Origin: an uncultured Legionellales bacterium | GTDB lineage: Bacteria; Pseudomonadota; Gammaproteobacteria; UBA1113 | Length of the DNA stretch: 5,725 nt | Direction of reading: 5' to 3' | Assembly (NCBI GenBank): GCA_945956945.1 | Contig: CAMFJO010000068.1 | Coordinates: 1-5,725 of the forward strand | Part shown: positions 4,833 through 5,725 of the stretch, one piece after another | Position numbering within the stretch: the stretch's first letter is position 1 | How the letters are laid out: every line of letters begins with the position of its first letter | Made by a program: the position numbers and the translations under genes | Notes under the pieces: model-generated | What the model saw: the letters and a program-made list of their open reading frames with translations, nothing else | The model's database searches: none | Told to the model about the DNA's origin: nothing

Positions 4833-5725
4833 TTATCCCCCCAATTTTTCAGCTACACCGCTGTCTATGGCCGCTTTTTTCACGGCCTCAGCAACCGCTT
4901 GTACCACCCGCGTATCAAACACGCTCGGGATAATATAATCAGGATTTAAGTTTTCAGGCTCAATCACATTGGCAATCGCATGGGCGGCGGCTAATTTCAT
5001 TTCTTCATTGATATCACGAGCACGTACATCCAAAGCACCGCGAAATATACCCGGGAAAGCCAAAACATTATTGATCTGATTAGGATAATCGCTGCGACCG
5101 GTGGCCATAATCGCCACATAATCACGCGCTACCTCCGGCATAATTTCAGGCGTGGGATTGGCCATAGCAAAGACGATGGGATCTTTGGCCATCGAACGAA
5201 TATCTTCGACGCTCAATAAATTGGGTGCTGACAAGCCAACAAAGACATCGGCATTGCGCAATACTTGCTGCACCGTGCCGCTTTCATCGTGTGGATTGGT
5301 CATGGCCAGATAATCTTTTTTCACCGCATCTAAATCCTGACGGGACGTGGAAATCGCGCCTTTGCGATCGCAACCAATCACATTCTTAACCCCCAAATTG
5401 AGCAGCATTTTGGTACACGCCACACCCGCAGCACCGACACCGCTCACCACGACTTTTAAATCGGCTATGGGTTTTTTTACAATTTTTAAGGCATTGATAA
5501 GTCCGGCCGTAAATACAATGGCGGTTCCATGTTGATCGTCATGAAACACGGGTATATCCAATTCTTTTTTTAGACGTGTTTCTATTTCAAAACAACGGGG
5601 AGAAGAAATATCTTCTAAATTAATGCCGCCAAACACCGGCGCAATGCGTTTGACCGTGGCAATAATTTCTTCCACATCTTTGGTATCCAGGCAAATGGGG
5701 AAAGCATCTACATCGGCAAAATCCT
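4833..5725 (-). CDS. Malic enzyme (malate dehydrogenase, oxaloacetate-decarboxylating), C-terminal part
   Basis: Oxidative decarboxylation of malate to pyruvate and CO2 with NAD(P), in the cytosol, linking the TCA cycle to pyruvate. The frame is open to the right edge; 296 C-terminal residues are visible and the start is missing. Numbering from the edge: metal-binding segment PVFGGINLEDIS (29-40), FHDDQHGTA (60-68), the dinucleotide fold GVGAAG (95-100) with Asp119 after the second strand (CDRKG), FAMANPTPE (185-193) and NQINNVLAFPG (215-225). Asp at that place is usual for NAD preference, but the cofactor is not certain. The protein stops soon after the NAD domain with no phosphotransacetylase-like domain, so it is the short form, normally about 400-440 residues. 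The catalytic Tyr and Lys of the N-terminal domain would lie outside the window. The stop is TAA at 4833-4835. No defect is seen. Confidence 0.95.
   Translation of the reverse strand, partial: DFADVDAFPICLDTKDVEEIIATVKRIAPVFGGINLEDISSPRCFEIETRLKKELDIPVFHDDQHGTAIVFTAGLINALKIVKKPIADLKVVVSGVGAAGVACTKMLLNLGVKNVIGCDRKGAISTSRQDLDAVKKDYLAMTNPHDESGTVQQVLRNADVFVGLSAPNLLSVEDIRSMAKDPIVFAMANPTPEIMPEVARDYVAIMATGRSDYPNQINNVLAFPGIFRGALDVRARDINEEMKLAAAHAIANVIEPENLNPDYIIPSVFDTRVVQAVAEAVKKAAIDSGVAEKLGG

Noticed and set aside
5347..5535. Plus-strand open frame of 62 codons
   Set aside because: Antisense to the conserved NAD domain of malic enzyme, which explains the sequence fully.
5675..5675. GTG at 5675 as the start of malic enzyme
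   Set aside because: The frame continues upstream to the window edge with conserved family sequence (DFADVDAFPICLDTKD), so the GTG is an internal valine codon.

Overview
The window holds four genes, all on the minus strand, so transcription runs from right to left. In that order they are: a malic enzyme cut by the right edge (4833-5725), a 768-residue internally duplicated protein of unknown family (2309-4615), an FAD/NAD(P)-binding oxidoreductase-like protein of 366 residues (1052-2152), and the N-terminal 306 residues of an ankyrin-repeat protein cut by the left edge (1-920). The intergenic gaps are 131, 156 and 217 bp. No tRNA, rRNA, CRISPR array, transposase or complete insertion sequence is visible.

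The sequence looks like the genome of an AT-rich, host-associated bacterium. A gammaproteobacterium of the order Legionellales (Coxiella/Rickettsiella-like) is my best guess. The grounds are the style of the FAD protein, an ankyrin protein, a large lineage-specific repeat protein with a eukaryotic-type nuclear targeting signal, and a GATC-rich palindrome between genes. This is inference: no marker gene fixes the taxon.

Region by region. The right end is an ordinary metabolic gene (malate to pyruvate). It is followed by a 217-bp spacer with a strong 13-bp-stem hairpin inside a larger imperfect palindrome, probably the malic enzyme terminator and perhaps a dispersed palindromic repeat. The middle is the most interesting part. 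The 768-residue protein starts with a textbook bipartite nuclear localisation signal (KR, 10 residues, KRQR). It consists of two diverged copies of a helical domain, each followed by an acidic, disordered tail with recurring short motifs (TNTG.SFFNS, DWL, FELSS). It carries an EExxE motif near its C terminus. This architecture suggests a secreted effector acting in a host nucleus. Next is the FAD protein, with a consensus -10 box upstream and an unusual Gly-to-Glu change in its dinucleotide-binding glycine motif. At the left end the ankyrin protein has a strong Shine-Dalgarno site that lies within a 15-bp direct repeat.

The genes do not form an obvious pathway. The large spacers and separate promoter candidates argue against one operon. 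The left and middle genes read as an accessory, host-interaction segment beside a conserved metabolic gene.
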